Shown: in pieces, positions 21,690 to 32,536 of the stretch
How the letters are laid out: the number at the start of each line of letters is the position of its first letter
How positions within the stretch are numbered: position 1 is the first letter of the stretch
Assembly: GCA_003008705.1 (NCBI GenBank)
Contig: PDUO01000006.1
Coordinates: forward strand, 753,295 to 817,294
Reading direction: 5' to 3'
DNA length: 64,000 bases
DNA from: Pezicula radicicola
Taxonomy: Eukaryota > Ascomycota > Leotiomycetes > Helotiales > Dermateaceae
Translations under genes and position numbers: made by a program
Notes under the pieces: generated by a model
The model's input: the letters and a program-made list of their open reading frames with translations, nothing else
The model's database searches: none
Told to the model about the DNA's origin: nothing

Positions 21690-22565
21690 GATGAATAAAT
21701 TCTTGGTGGCAGGCTGGAATTTGGTAGGGGAGCTCAACGAGATGAGGTTGATAAAAAAAAAAAAGAGACCAACTTACCGATAGAGGGCCTTCTTCTGTTA
21801 TGTATGCATGGCACAGGCGAGGCTGTCAATGTTGGACCTGGGAAACCTGCAAAACTGGACGGTGATTGATGGAAACAGGGCTCTCCACACCCCAGAAGGA
21901 CGGCAAGATATTCCGCCAGTCATGTGGGGGATGGTGCGACTATTAGACCCAGCAATGGGACCATTGTAGGCTGGAGTTGGGAATTGATTGGTCGTGATAT
22001 CTGAGTGGCGCTCTGGGGACTGGGGGTGAATGCGCGGGGGAATGCTTTCGGAGATGGGGCACGTTCGAGATACAGGCCGATACCGAAAAACCTGCAGTCT
22101 TTGGCTTGCCGCGTATCCTGATGCAATGACTCTACCTTGTCGGTAATCCAACTCGAGACGCTTCAATATAATTCCTTGATCAGACTACTCTAGAGGTTCG
22201 AGGGGAATAATTGGGGATTACAGGAACCAGACTCGGTCAACGGTCATTGGGGAAACGGGCCAAGTAAACTGGTGAACTAAACCGACTTGCTCGGTAAGCC
22301 TTTTGACGCCGATTGGTCATGGTCGACATATTTCACCATGTCATTGGTGTGAAATCAGTGGCTCCCAAAAAAGATTAGTTCTAGTTGCGCCACGAAGCAG
22401 CGTTTGTGTGTACAACAAAGCTTGTCTAGACCTCAAGTGCTCAAAGGCTGCAACATGTATTCATAGAGGGCACGTTCGCCGTATACTCGGACTCCTAAGC
22501 TTTTCAACAAGACTGGTCCCGCAGATCTTTATATAGACTTCAAAGAGAAATGTTTCCTCAAAACT
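21690..22565. other. Intergenic, promoter of the quinate-permease-like gene
   Basis: A minus-strand open frame at 21798-22166 has no family features and is not called. An A-rich run (21752-21764) lies about 70 bases upstream of the permease ATG. GGGG-rich elements are listed separately. Confidence 0.45.
21924..22039. promoter_or_regulatory. Cluster of CreA-type SYGGGG sites
   Basis: GTGGGG (21924), CTGGGG (22013 and 22020) and GCGGGG (22034) fit the SYGGRG consensus of the fungal carbon-catabolite repressor CreA. They lie about 240-350 bases upstream of the quinate-permease-like start. Paired CreA sites are common at catabolic permease promoters; binding here is inference. Confidence 0.4.
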
Positions 22566-24163
22566 TCAATGCTCTAGCAACTTTGTCTGGAATTTGAATC
22601 CAGCATTGTCCAGCCGATCAATGAACTTCATCCCCAACATGGCAGGCGTATAGATGCCTCCGGTAAGCTCTTTGTGATCATCATGGAGAATCGAAATTGC
22701 TGCTTGAGAAATAGACAGTCCGGTGACTATACAACATTAGCCTGGGACGATCTTAGCGATATGATTACTCACACTCATACAGAGATCCCTCGTAAAATAC
22801 TCGAGTGTAAGCTCTTGGCGCATTTGGCGTGTCAACATCCGGTTTTGCGATCCCACGATATTCGACTCTGTCGTTCTTTGACTCGTCTTTCGTAGGTCCA
22901 TCACCAGGGGCATAGACAAATCTTCTCCCTAACTTCCTAAGGAATGGAACTGCAAGAAGCAGCGATCCCATAACCAAACTGAAATGAATCATTATAGCCA
23001 TCAAATAATTTCTCGCCTTCATGAGCTCAGCCACTTGAAAGTTCGGTCCGTAGTTTCCATGCAACCCCCAACTTCTTTGAACAATAGGGATGTCGGACAT
23101 GCCACCCAACGAAGTAGTTAGGATGCCCAGATCGCGGACACCACGGAACCCAAGGAGCTTTTGGGTCCAAGGAGAAGATACACGTGGTTTTGGTCCGGGC
23201 ACTGGAGAAAGGCCATAAGGAGCATGTGCTGCTCGTAATTGCTTCAGTGAAAACACGTCCATCAGAGTGAATACAGTGTTGAGGGTTCCTCCCGAAGGTC
23301 CACGATTAGCACTTATAGGATGTTAACAACAACCTGAATCTATGTCATAGAAGGAGCAGCAGGAAGGAGTATTATCTTACTTGATTTCATGAACAGAAAC
23401 TATGACCTCTCCTGTAGGTGCATTGAGTTTCTCGCGGATTGTGTTCACTAGAATGTACTAAGGGCTAAGTCAGCTAAGAAAACTTTCAGCCGAAACAGAT
23501 TCTATTACGGTGATAAGATCAGCAGGAGCAGAATCTATCCCAATCTGGGGGATCATGATGCTTCCATTGGCCTTTGCTGTTTTCTCATATTTCTTGATCA
23601 TCTCAGCCACCCAGGGTACCTATGAAGAGTTTGTGGAGTTAGGTCAGTTTTTCTAGATATCTCGGGAGCAATCCAAACATGTTTCAGGGTCAAAGAGTAA
23701 TATACTCGAAAGGCGTGGTCCTGCTCCAAGCAATCGAGTACGTACCTCTCCAGTCACATCCAGATAATGGGTTCCATTCTCAGCACAGGCTTTAAAGGCA
23801 TGCTCTCCATAAAGAGCGTAAGGCCCAACGGTGGAGATCAACAGCTTTGTCTTCTTGGCAAGTGTATCAAGCTCGGCATCATCGAGATTACAGATTTCGA
23901 TTGCTGTGCCGTCTGTCAGCCTCGTATCCTATTCGAGATACCACGGACAAGGCTGAATAAATTAAGTGCTTACCAGGCTGTATCCTATCAGGATTCAATG
24001 CCTTACACTCAGCGGCGACAGCCTCTAGCTTGCTGGCTGTCCGCCCCGCAAGCGCCCATTTCAGGTCAGATGGAAGCTTCAGTGTGATCTGTTCGGCGGT
24101 AAGCTTTCCGGTATAGCCTGAAGCGCCATACAGCACAATATCGTACTCTCGGCTAGACGACAT
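22566..24163 (-). CDS. Saccharopine dehydrogenase-like NAD(P)-binding oxidoreductase
   Basis: Six exons (23974-24163, 23746-23912, 23509-23619, 23381-23457, 22773-23311, 22566-22726) give 414 aa. The N-terminus IVLYGASGYTGKLTAEQI is the dinucleotide-binding loop of the Sacchrp_dh_NADP family, followed by WALAGRTASKLEAV, a TVGPYALYGEHAFKACAENGTHYLDVTGE block and IDSAPADLITY. A hydrophobic stretch near residues 300-320 (AIMIHFSLVMGSLLLAVPFL) suggests lipid-droplet or membrane association. This is the broad saccharopine-dehydrogenase-like oxidoreductase/trans-acting enoyl reductase group, not the lysine-pathway enzyme itself, which has a different C-terminus. The substrate is unknown. The third exon start follows the family B intron at 23620-23745. 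It shares a 373-bp divergent promoter with the L43 gene. Confidence 0.85.
23620..23745 (-). mobile_element. Introner-like element, family B copy 3 (saccharopine-dehydrogenase-like gene)
   Basis: This 126-nt phase-0 intron, nearly the length of the 127-nt intron at 48346-48472, shares with it a GGAGCA/TGCTCC inverted pair at similar positions, TCTAGAA in the centre-right, and a CTAAC branch region. The match is weaker than between the two other family B introns, so membership is probable but unproven. Confidence 0.45.
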
Positions 24164-24536
24164 GGTCTATTATGACAGATGGCTTGTAAATATAGTAACA
24201 GAAGAGTGTAAAGTTGCGAAAAGTACTGATGAAGAGTGATGGTAATAATGAGGGCAATGTCTTTTATGACTTTTCTTAAACACATGTGTTTTGAAATTTT
24301 GTATGGCGGTGTCCTTACAGCTTCCTCGGCGCGGATGTGTTGCTTGAAAGCGTTTAGCGTACATAGCTATGCTCAACGACTCACCGACTGTATCCCGTCC
24401 GACGTATTATATACCACGTGACCGCAGCATCGCTTAACGATTAGAGCGCACACATTTGAGAGACTCAATTTGGAGAACGTCTAGCAACGACAAATCTCCC
24501 ATAACACTTCGTTCATCACAACACACAACCGCAAAA
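24164..24536. other. Divergent promoter between the reductase and L43 genes
   Basis: A 373-bp shared upstream region. It carries a TATTATATA run at 24405-24413 followed directly by CACGTGAC. No gene was seen. Confidence 0.5.
24415..24422. promoter_or_regulatory. CACGTGAC E-box (Cbf1-type)
   Basis: A palindromic CACGTG with the flanking AC preferred by Cbf1-like bHLH factors, 120 bases upstream of the L43 start. Such boxes occur at fungal ribosomal-protein promoters; the assignment is by motif only. Confidence 0.35.
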
Positions 24537-25098
24537 ATGACGAAGCGTACAAAGAAGGTTGGCGTTACCGGTAAATATGGTACCAGGTATGCAGACAATT
24601 CCCTTGGACAGGCCGCACTCCTTGTGTGAGCGCGCTGCAAATTTCGATTTGCGCCCCTCTCCATCTCCAGCATCATCCGCACAATCGAAGGATGGCGAGC
24701 GCAGCATGAGTAGGCGCAGTGGGCTATGAAAGCAGGGTGCTGATTGTTTCTCTCCCCGCAGATACGGTGCCTCCCTCCGTAAGCAAGTCAAGAAGATGGA
24801 AATCACCCAGCACGCCAAGTACGTCTGCACGTTCTGCGGAAAGACCACCGTCAAGAGACACTCCGTCGGAATCTGGAACTGCAAGTCATGCCACAAGACT
24901 GTTGCTGGAGGAGCTTACACCGTCGCGTACGTCCACCCGAAGTCCTCTCTACGTCTGCTTCTACTTCGTGGATTATTACTCCCACGCAGGAATTATCCTC
25001 CATCTCAAGCTCACCACTAATATACCAATGATAGAACACCTGCTGCCGCCGCCATGCGATCAACACTTAGACGATTGAGGGAAATTGCTGAGGTTTAG
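24537..25098 (+). CDS. RPL43: 60S ribosomal protein L43 (eL43, L37Ae family)
   Basis: Exons 24537-24586, 24762-24926 and 25035-25098 give 92 aa, the usual length of this protein. The sequence [20 protein letters not shown] and [18 protein letters not shown], with CxxC...CxxC zinc-binding cysteines (CTFCGK and CKSCHK) and the GGAYTV turn, is diagnostic. The protein is a structural component of the large subunit near the E site. Both introns fall at conserved-looking positions, after Arg in KYGTR and within the Ala of TVA. The 5' leader is pyrimidine/A-rich. An upstream E-box and shared promoter are noted separately. Confidence 0.98.
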
Positions 25099-26489
25099 AT
25101 GGAGCTGTTGGGTTATTTGTGATTACATTTGGCTGGAGCATGGGATCGGTCTTCACGGGTTCGGTCTTCGACATCGCTTTCGATGATGACTGAAAAAAAA
25201 TAAAGCACTTCAAACAAACGCCTTGTCCATACCTGCCTACGAGCGCTTTGTTGCTCTTCCTTGGCAAGAACTCGTAATACATGTGATGTTGTGCGTGAGT
25301 GAAGATACGTTGGGAGAAACTGATTTCAACTTCTAGGCAGTAGCGCTATGCGTCAGTCGGAAGGCACAAGGTCCACAAGTCAAGGCTTCTTTCGGTGGTC
25401 AAGGACATCAAGGTCGTTATAGTGTGAGACCTGACAGTTCATCGAATCCAATAGGGTCCTCTTCCAATGAAGGCAGTTACACGCGAGGGAAGTGTGCCTA
25501 GATAATTAAAAGAGGAATTCCAACGAGAAAGCAAAAGCCTTGAGCTCCTGTCGAGTTTCGAAGAGGGTAGATATGTGGTCTTCCAGCCTTGCGTCGACTC
25601 GATTTCAGGGCAAAAGTTCAGAGAGTGATGAGTGACACCAAATCCCGTCCGCTTATTCCAAGCGACGTCTTTGATGACTCGGTAATGGGCGTTTGAAGTT
25701 GGCCAATTCTTGAAAAATGAGGCGCATGTTTGCCTTTGCGTTGCCTTCTTATCATTAATTAAAGAACTGGTCAGTCTTCTCTGACTATTAACTTTAGAGC
25801 TGCTCTTCTGACTCATTCTTCTATTGCCGCAGTCGCTTCTTGCCCCAAACACATTCACTTGTCTCTGGGGGGTCACCACCCAGAAGTGTCATTCTTATTT
25901 CACATGACTGTTGTCACAGTGTCCGTGTCTCACCATCCATAGGTACCAAACGGAGAATAATCCGTCGACGTACATTAAAGTACACTGTATCATCAGCAGA
26001 AGCAGGATAATCATAATCTGACAATCGTAGAACCACTCCTTTCAGGAACGTGGCTTGGAGGGGAGAGGCTAACGCGGCAGATAGCCTGCGACGAACTACG
26101 CTTTGCAGCACAGCTTTGGTCATCACAATCCGCCCGAAGCTGCACCCTGCCAGGGCTTACTGTATGCCTAAACGCATTCAATCATCTTCTATTTATTGCC
26201 AGGGCAAAAATCCACTTTTACGCCAACAAATGCATTGAAAAGTCCGAGTAGCTGCTTTGTGGTTACAGTGCTCCTTTGACCGCCTTGTCGCTGGACCCGC
26301 ACTAGCGCGAGTCTGGTCTAGCGAGCGCTATCCCCAAATCTCGTAGCCATCCAGTGGCTCTTCCTTCTTCATACCCGTACCTCCTCTAACTCACCCATTT
26401 CTCGAATTCTCGAATCCTCGAATTCCACCCCTCAACCACACAACCAAAAACCTTTTTCATGACTTCCTCCTTCCCAAAATACGAACACT
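25099..26489. other. Intergenic, no supported gene
   Basis: 3' region of L43 and promoter of the RING-PHD gene. Frames at 25439-25879 and 25914-26126 lack any family motif. A run of TCGAATTCTCGAATCCTCGAATTCC-like tandem 9-mers at 26401-26427 and a C/A-rich leader directly precede the 26490 start. Confidence 0.4.
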
Positions 26490-28547
26490 ATGGCAAATAC
26501 TTACGACAACAAGGCTGACCAATGCATCGTGTGTTTGGACGAGCTGGACGCCGTCCCTGCAATTCACGATGATCATCTTGAAGTGGCGGTTGCGAACACA
26601 GACGTGCCGACAACACTTCCTGGAAAGAACGGAAACGAGCAATCTATTGCTCAGATTAAACCCTGCGGTCATGTTCTTCATGACATGTGTTTGAGAGAAT
26701 GGTCTCAAAAGGCAAATAGCTGCCCTATTTGTCGTCAAACGTTTAATCTAGTGGAAGTTCTAAATAAAGTCGGTGGTAAGTCCAAAACCCCCCCACCAAA
26801 GTCGCGCATCTTCACCCATGCCTCTTCTGCGATTACCTCTTTTTGGAGATGCTGTTGGCCGGGACACTTGTGTTTCAGTGCCTCGGTGCGCCACTCCGCA
26901 AACCAACTGCATCATCGGGGGCCGACTGTAATACTTGAATACATTAGAGTTACTAACTATTATTCAGGCACAGTGCTATCGGAATATCTTGTCGAAGATA
27001 AGAAACAAGTTGCAGAATTTGACCCGAATCAATGGATCGAGGATGAGTTTGAAGAGGAAGAAAGTGATCCTTGCCCAATATGCGGAAAGTCTGACGATGA
27101 GGATGTACTTCTCCTTTGCGACGAATGCAATGCTCCCTACCATACACACTGTATTGGTCTAGATGGAATTCCTCGGGGCAATTGGTTCTGTATGGAATGT
27201 GCCGACAATGGTGCCTATCTTGCATACAGATCTAGTGAACAAAGCGAACAGTCACAAGCCTCCCCTTCAGGTAGGAGGGTATTTCGGTCCATTTCGGGAC
27301 GTCACCAGCCTAGGACTCTTGCCTCTGTCCGCCAGAGCCGCCAGAGGATGAGAAATGATCCCTGGACCGGTGCGTGGAATCAGTTTAGCGGCAGAGTATT
27401 GGACATGGTGGGATTGGACCTCGACTTCTATGACGACGACCAGCCTGCCCCATTCAGACGGCACCAGCGACGAACAGCAGACGAACGGCGAGAGTTTCAG
27501 CAGTGGCAACAACGTTTAGCCATTGCCGGTCGTCAGGGAGCTCGGAACGTATTTCGTGCTGCAGCGCCGCCAAGAATACGAAATCAACTACCTCAGACAC
27601 CGGTAGAAACCGTTGAAGAAAAGCAAGCTTGGGGAGCGTTGGAGAAAGCAAAAGAGATGGATGGCGCTAGCCCCAGACCTCGAAAGCGAAAGTCTAGATC
27701 TGTAACTGCCTCTCCAGCCGAGCGCGAAACTCCAAAAGAACCAGAACGCAAACTCAAGCGACCACGTACTCGTCCAGTTCTGGACAGGCCGGGATCATCT
27801 TCAGCGTCTGCCTTTCCTGCATCATCAAGCCGACCTCCTCCAAGTACGAGCAGCATTGCTGATCCCACTCGACATCAGCCTGATACTGAAGGCGCGCCGT
27901 CCTTCCTCTCGTCGCTCTTAAAAGAAGTAGAAATGGCTCCAACATCAGATGACGATACATCAAGATCCGCCTTCTCCAATACAACCAACATTCCCAACAG
28001 GGCGAACAGCCCTTTCGCTGAATACTCATCACCAGCAACTTCGCCCTCGCCATCATCCTCATCTTACCCCACACCTCGGGCCATGTCTATGACTCCCCCT
28101 CCGCATATTTTAAAACGACCGGGATCACCTCTACCACTCACTTCGCGCGTAGAGCCGAACTATCAACCAGCAGACTACTCTCCAAACCGTTCGCCTCCAG
28201 ATAACGACGCAACTGAACAAAATGGACATCTGGGTTCGCCTGTTGAGTTACGACAACCACGGCCTAGGAGGCAGAAACTAGTGGCGTTACCTCGTTCACA
28301 AGAAACCTCGCCTGTCCGGGCACCTATGTCAATCGAAGCCAAAGAAGGCATCAGCAAGATTGTTAAATCAGCCCTCGCTCCTCATTGGAAGTCTTGTGAA
28401 ATAACTAAAGAACAATATGCAAACATCAACCGCGATGTATCGAGAAAGCTGTACGAAATTGCGGATCCCAACTCGACGGACAAATCAGAGTGGGAGAAGA
28501 TTGCAACCAGTGAAGTGACGAAGGCAGTTGAGGGATTGACTGCTTGA
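26490..28547 (+). CDS. RING finger plus PHD finger protein (PHRF1-like)
   Basis: Exons 26490-26775 and 26968-28547 give 621 aa. A RING-type finger at about residues 12-80 has CIVCLDE, then KPCGHVLHDMCL and CPICRQ. A PHD finger at about residues 131-175 has CPICGKSDDEDVLLLCDEC, NAPYHTHC and GNWFCMEC. A long disordered Ser/Pro/Arg-rich middle follows, with basic RPRKRKS-type signals. The C-terminus (IEAKEGISKIVKSALAPHWK...ISREQ-like EITKEQYANINRDVSRKLYE) matches the conserved end of PHD-and-RING proteins related to human PHRF1, a nuclear E3 ligase whose SRI-like end binds RNA polymerase II. Here a nuclear ubiquitin ligase acting on chromatin is inferred. The 192-nt intron has a TACTAAC branch site but no in-frame stop, so it reads through as coding; splicing is preferred because it directly joins conserved segments. 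Confidence 0.88.
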   Translation: MANTYDNKADQCIVCLDELDAVPAIHDDHLEVAVANTDVPTTLPGKNGNEQSIAQIKPCGHVLHDMCLREWSQKANSCPICRQTFNLVEVLNKVGGKSKTPPPKSRIFTHASSAITSFWRCCWPGHLCFSASVRHSANQLHHRGPTVILEYIRVTNYYSGTVLSEYLVEDKKQVAEFDPNQWIEDEFEEEESDPCPICGKSDDEDVLLLCDECNAPYHTHCIGLDGIPRGNWFCMECADNGAYLAYRSSEQSEQSQASPSGRRVFRSISGRHQPRTLASVRQSRQRMRNDPWTGAWNQFSGRVLDMVGLDLDFYDDDQPAPFRRHQRRTADERREFQQWQQRLAIAGRQGARNVFRAAAPPRIRNQLPQTPVETVEEKQAWGALEKAKEMDGASPRPRKRKSRSVTASPAERETPKEPERKLKRPRTRPVLDRPGSSSASAFPASSSRPPPSTSSIADPTRHQPDTEGAPSFLSSLLKEVEMAPTSDDDTSRSAFSNTTNIPNRANSPFAEYSSPATSPSPSSSSYPTPRAMSMTPPPHILKRPGSPLPLTSRVEPNYQPADYSPNRSPPDNDATEQNGHLGSPVELRQPRPRRQKLVALPRSQETSPVRAPMSIEAKEGISKIVKSALAPHWKSCEITKEQYANINRDVSRKLYEIADPNSTDKSEWEKIATSEVTKAVEGLTA

Positions 28548-29439
28548 AGATAACGAAACGAGAGAATTATGACGGCGTATTTAGGCATGGGCGGAATGGG
28601 ATTATTCAGGCGCAATCCTTCTTCGAGATACCCGGCATAATCATTGTGATGTCACACGGTGTTTTGGAGATCTTGTATGTATTTAGAGATAAGACTCAGA
28701 CACAAAGGTGGCTTTATTGGACCAATCTGGGAGTATGCGCGCAGGTTCACTATCGGAGGAGAGCCCTCTGCAGGAGTTACAATAGCTTTCGTACGCTGAA
28801 CATTAGAGAATGAATAAATGCACCAACTTTTACACTACATTATGAGTGTCACGTGCCTGTCGCTGGCTTCAATGGATCTTTTGGCTTCCTGTAGAAAAAT
28901 AGAGGAAATCGCATGGTGCCACTTGAGACAAGAGGTCGCTCTCAAAAGATATGGCATCAGAGCATCAGAGCATCAGAGCAACAGAGCATCAATGCCACTA
29001 CTGGCATATTACTACTCTAATACGGCGATCTTCTACCAAGATGCTCACTTAATTTTCTTCAGCCGCCAACGCAGAGCAGTTCAAGGACAATGATAATAGC
29101 ATGGTATGTTTACAGTCACAATCTAAGAAAAAAACCTGTAGGGATGAAGGTTGCTCTTAGCGAAAATTGCCTGTGATTCACTCTAGGCACCAGTAATGAT
29201 CAGGACGTTCTGGGATGAAAACAGGTCTTGATGATAAGGAGATCGGTGCCATGGATTGAAGAAAGAAAAGAAGAGGATTTCGCCTGCTGAAGATTTTCTT
29301 TTGAGGTTGTGAATTCGCGCTAAGCTTTAGCTTGATGACTAAGCGAGCCCAAAACTTTTGGGCGGAGCTCGTGGAGACATCGCGATTGTAAGGGGATTGA
29401 TTGTTGGCATTTCGAGGGAATCCTGACAACGACAAAGAT
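28548..29439. other. Intergenic with short tandem repeat
   Basis: 3' region of the RING-PHD gene and promoter of the mL46 gene. No gene was recognised. A minus-strand frame at 29178-29435 has no features. Confidence 0.4.
28954..28992. repeat. 8-bp tandem repeat GCATCAGA
   Basis: Five consecutive units with the fourth altered to GCAACAGA and the fifth to GCATCAAT. Confidence 0.8.
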
Positions 29440-30608
29440 ATGACAGCTAGTAGTAGAGGTAGCAGGGCTGTGGCCTCGCTGATACGTATGTGCTCAAGGC
29501 ATTGGATCGGCTAGACTAGACAGCAGGATGTTGAAGCTGACCTCGATCGACGCAACAGGATCATCACGACACCCACGAGTCTGCTCAGACTGCATCTCGA
29601 AATCTGCTCCCTCGCGAAGATCATATTCTGCGGCAGCCGCAGCGCTAAAGACCAGCGATGCAACCGTTCCTCCTCCATCGGTGCTCAAGCACATCCCTCC
29701 TGTCACCTCTACCACGTCCGAATACACAACGCAAGCAGGCATCATTCTCTCACGACCACCAATCTTAACACGGCCTCAGACCAAATTCGAAGAGGCTTTC
29801 TTTTTCTACCAGAAACGCCTCAATGAACGGCTTGCTATGCCCTTTACGCGCTACTTCTACTTTAAGAAGGATACACCCGCCGATATTGACTGGAAGCTAA
29901 AGGCCAAGGACCGTGGTGGTGTCGCTGCGAAGGATATCGGTGACTATAGAGCGTATGGTGATGAGGGGTGGAATGATGAGATATTGATGGGTGACACGAG
30001 GAGTAGCGTAAAAGAGTTGCGGGATGCATTGGTCAAGGATGCTGAGATGAGAACTATTGAAGGTCAGAAGCCTAGTGAGGTTGTAGAGGGTATGAAGGTG
30101 GAGAAGCCTCTAGAGCGTCTTACTGAGGCAGACATCAAGAAGGATTTTAAAAGGCTTGATAGAAGGTTAGCGCGTACGCTGTATTTGACTGTTAAGAAGG
30201 AGAATGGGCTCTGGAGGTTTCCCGAGGGGCCCTTAATTGGGAAGGAGAACTTACATCAGGTTTGTTTTATTTCATTCATTCTTGCCTTTTACTTTTGCTA
30301 ATAGGGTCGAAAAGGCTGCGGAACGTATTCTGGTTCAATCCGGCGGTCTTAACATGAACACCTGGGTCGTAGGCCACGCGCCAATCGCCCATTACATTGG
30401 CAAACCACGCCTCGCACAAGACTCCTCTATCGAAAGACCGGGCGAAAAAACTTTCTTCATGAAGGGCAGAATGATGGCTGGACAGGCGGATCTAAAGGGG
30501 AATCTGTTTGGGCTGACTGATTACAAGTGGTTGACGAAGCAGGAATTGGCCAAGGTTATGAAGCCATCTTATTTCAGCTGGGTTAAGAATTCATTACAGG
30601 ATCTGTAG
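29440..30608 (+). CDS. MRPL17: Mitochondrial large-subunit ribosomal protein mL46 (MRPL17)
   Basis: Exons 29440-29485, 29559-30259 and 30315-30608 give 346 aa. The short first exon (MTASSRGSRAVASLI) was found by splicing: a GTATGT donor at 29486 and ACAG acceptor at 29558 join it in phase 1 to RSSRHPRVCSDC. This gives a proper Arg/Ser/Ala-rich mitochondrial targeting peptide that the in-intron ATG at 29528 would lack. The mature part has the MRPL46 N-terminal feature (GIILSRPPILTRPQTKFEEAFF and YQKRL) and a Nudix-like C-terminal half (GLWRFPEGPL, AAERIL, NTWVVGHAPIAHY, FFMKGRMMAGQ, DYKWLTKQEL). The second intron uses a weak acceptor AAAAG; TAATAG ten bases earlier would break the frame. It acts in the mitoribosome. 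Confidence 0.9.
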
Positions 30609-32536
30609 GAGAGTGTAATTCATGTATGATTTGGAAAGGGATGTGTAAAATAGGTTGGCATGCTTGCATGGCGAGGAGTCAGTGTATCATACCTACCTTT
30701 TGTAGATTTATATTATGGGATGACGATTCAACCCTTGGACGTCGTCATCTTTAAAAAATAAGTCCGTATCACCAGTTACACCTTGAAATTTCACACATCT
30801 TCACATCGAGCACCAACCTCTCATATCATGAGTGTTTCATTCTGTAAGCACTGAAAGTGACAACAAAAGCCCTTTTCTTTTCTTCTCCCCCCCCCTTTCT
30901 TACCGTTTTCAAGGGCCGAACTAAAGAAACAGAAAAAAGATCTCTGGAGAGTCTAAAAAAGTCAGGCTCATTAAGATACCTACTTAAGATGGCCTCCGGT
31001 TAAGCAGGACCTGATTCTCTTTCCTTGCCTATAGCTTTAGATTTACTAGATTACAAAAACCCTCTCATCACTTTAACTTAAACCGTTATTACGTTCTTAT
31101 TTCACTGTGTTTTAATAACTTTACTAATAAATCATCTATGCCTTATAGAACCTTACCTATAATTAGCTTATCCTATACCTTACTAAAATTATTTAATATC
31201 TATATATCTAATAGGGTATTAATACTTGCTATTGAACTAGTACTTTAAGTAGGAGTACTGGTAATAGTAGAGTTATACTATGTAGGTACTATGATTACGT
31301 TTGGATTCGCTGTTATTCTGTTTATATTATTGGAAGTTTAGAACAATGCAGATATTGTGTTAGAGGATTTATATTAGGAGTAGTTGTCTTGTGGTTTTGC
31401 TTGTTGTGTTTGCTAGCTTGAATATCTGAGAGACATGAGAGACCTGAGAGGCCTGTGAGATCTTAGAGATCCAGCAGATCTGAGAGGTCTTGGAGATCTA
31501 GGAAACCTGAGATACTAGGGTGAAGTTTCTACTGTAGTCTTAATAGACATTAAGTTTAAACATAGTTTTTCTATTAGGTAACATAGTGGTTATCTCTAAC
31601 ATTAGTAATTTATGCTAGATAATCGATCGAGTATTTCTTTCAAGTCTTTGTTTTCCTTCCTTATGCCCAAGAAACCAATATCCTTAATTCCAGAAACAAG
31701 TTTTCTTATAGGATTATCTATAAAGAATATCTCGCTATTTATACTCTCAGATTAGCTTTAAGTAGTGAGAATGTGTATAGGCCTGGGAAATTGAGAAGTT
31801 AAGCGAGTACTGGTAAGTACCTAACATTAACTTGCTACTGCGTCTAGTGTTCTGCCTGTAAATAAACCATTTCCTAAAGTTGATAGGCTACCTCTATGTA
31901 TTGTATTTAATATGGCCTATGGGTTAGGGCATGCAATAATATTATTTTGCTCCAAATTGAAAGGTTGCGGCTTTTCTGTAGGTGTACGTTAGGTTCTATT
32001 AATGTGTATCACCTTTCTTCAACGTTATAGTTGGCGTATATTGACTTTTATACACCAAACTTCGTAGTGGTTGACTTAGGGAGTGGACGGTTTATTTAAT
32101 GAATGGTAGAATATAAGATGGGAGAGATGGATGAAAGGGGGGTGCTGTTGTTAGGTGGGAGGTTCTTACCAGTGAGGTTATTAGAAGAAGAAGATATGCC
32201 GCATGAATTCTGTTGGGGCTCTCTTCTTGCACTGGATGTCTTAGGGATAGTTGTGGCACCGATATCACTGGCTTCCATCTGTGTTTAGACCCTACTCGAT
32301 AAAGGCATTCGGTAACTCATATCTGAATATGGACCAGTGCTGGGGTGTTGTGTTCCCATTTGTTGGGTTTGACATCTTCGGTGAGACAATTAGAATCCAA
32401 GTATACATACCCAGCACATTAGTAACAAGACTCGCCAGATTTGCGCTGGGTATTCGGTTACTGTGCGAGAAAGGTAGTTGTGGTATCACTGCTAAAGAAT
32501 TTACAACAAAAAGTAAAGAAATGATCCCTACGGATT
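30609..32536. other. AT-rich intergenic block
   Basis: Between the mL46 gene and the SAT4 gene end. From about 31000 to 32100 the sequence is AT-rich with frequent stops and TTATTA/TATATA runs, consistent with RIP-altered repeat remains. A degenerate GAGA-rich tandem array lies at 31425-31515. The plus-strand frame at 32251-32571 has no family features. Confidence 0.45.
31425..31515. repeat. Degenerate tandem array of GAGA(C/T)CTGA-like units
   Basis: About nine imperfect copies of a 9-11 base unit (for example GAGAGACCTGAGAGGCCTGT, AGATCTGAGAGGTCTTGG) in the middle of an AT-rich block. The units also pair with each other through AGATCT. Confidence 0.6.

Noticed and set aside
21798..22166. 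122-aa minus-strand frame upstream of the permease
   Set aside because: No family features; region better explained as promoter with CreA-type sites.
29528..29558. ATG at 29528 as the start of mL46
   Set aside because: It lies within an intron; splicing 29485 to 29559 gives a better mitochondrial targeting sequence in frame.
31425..31515. CRISPR-like array
   Set aside because: Units are 9-11 bases, degenerate and without spacers; the genome is eukaryotic.
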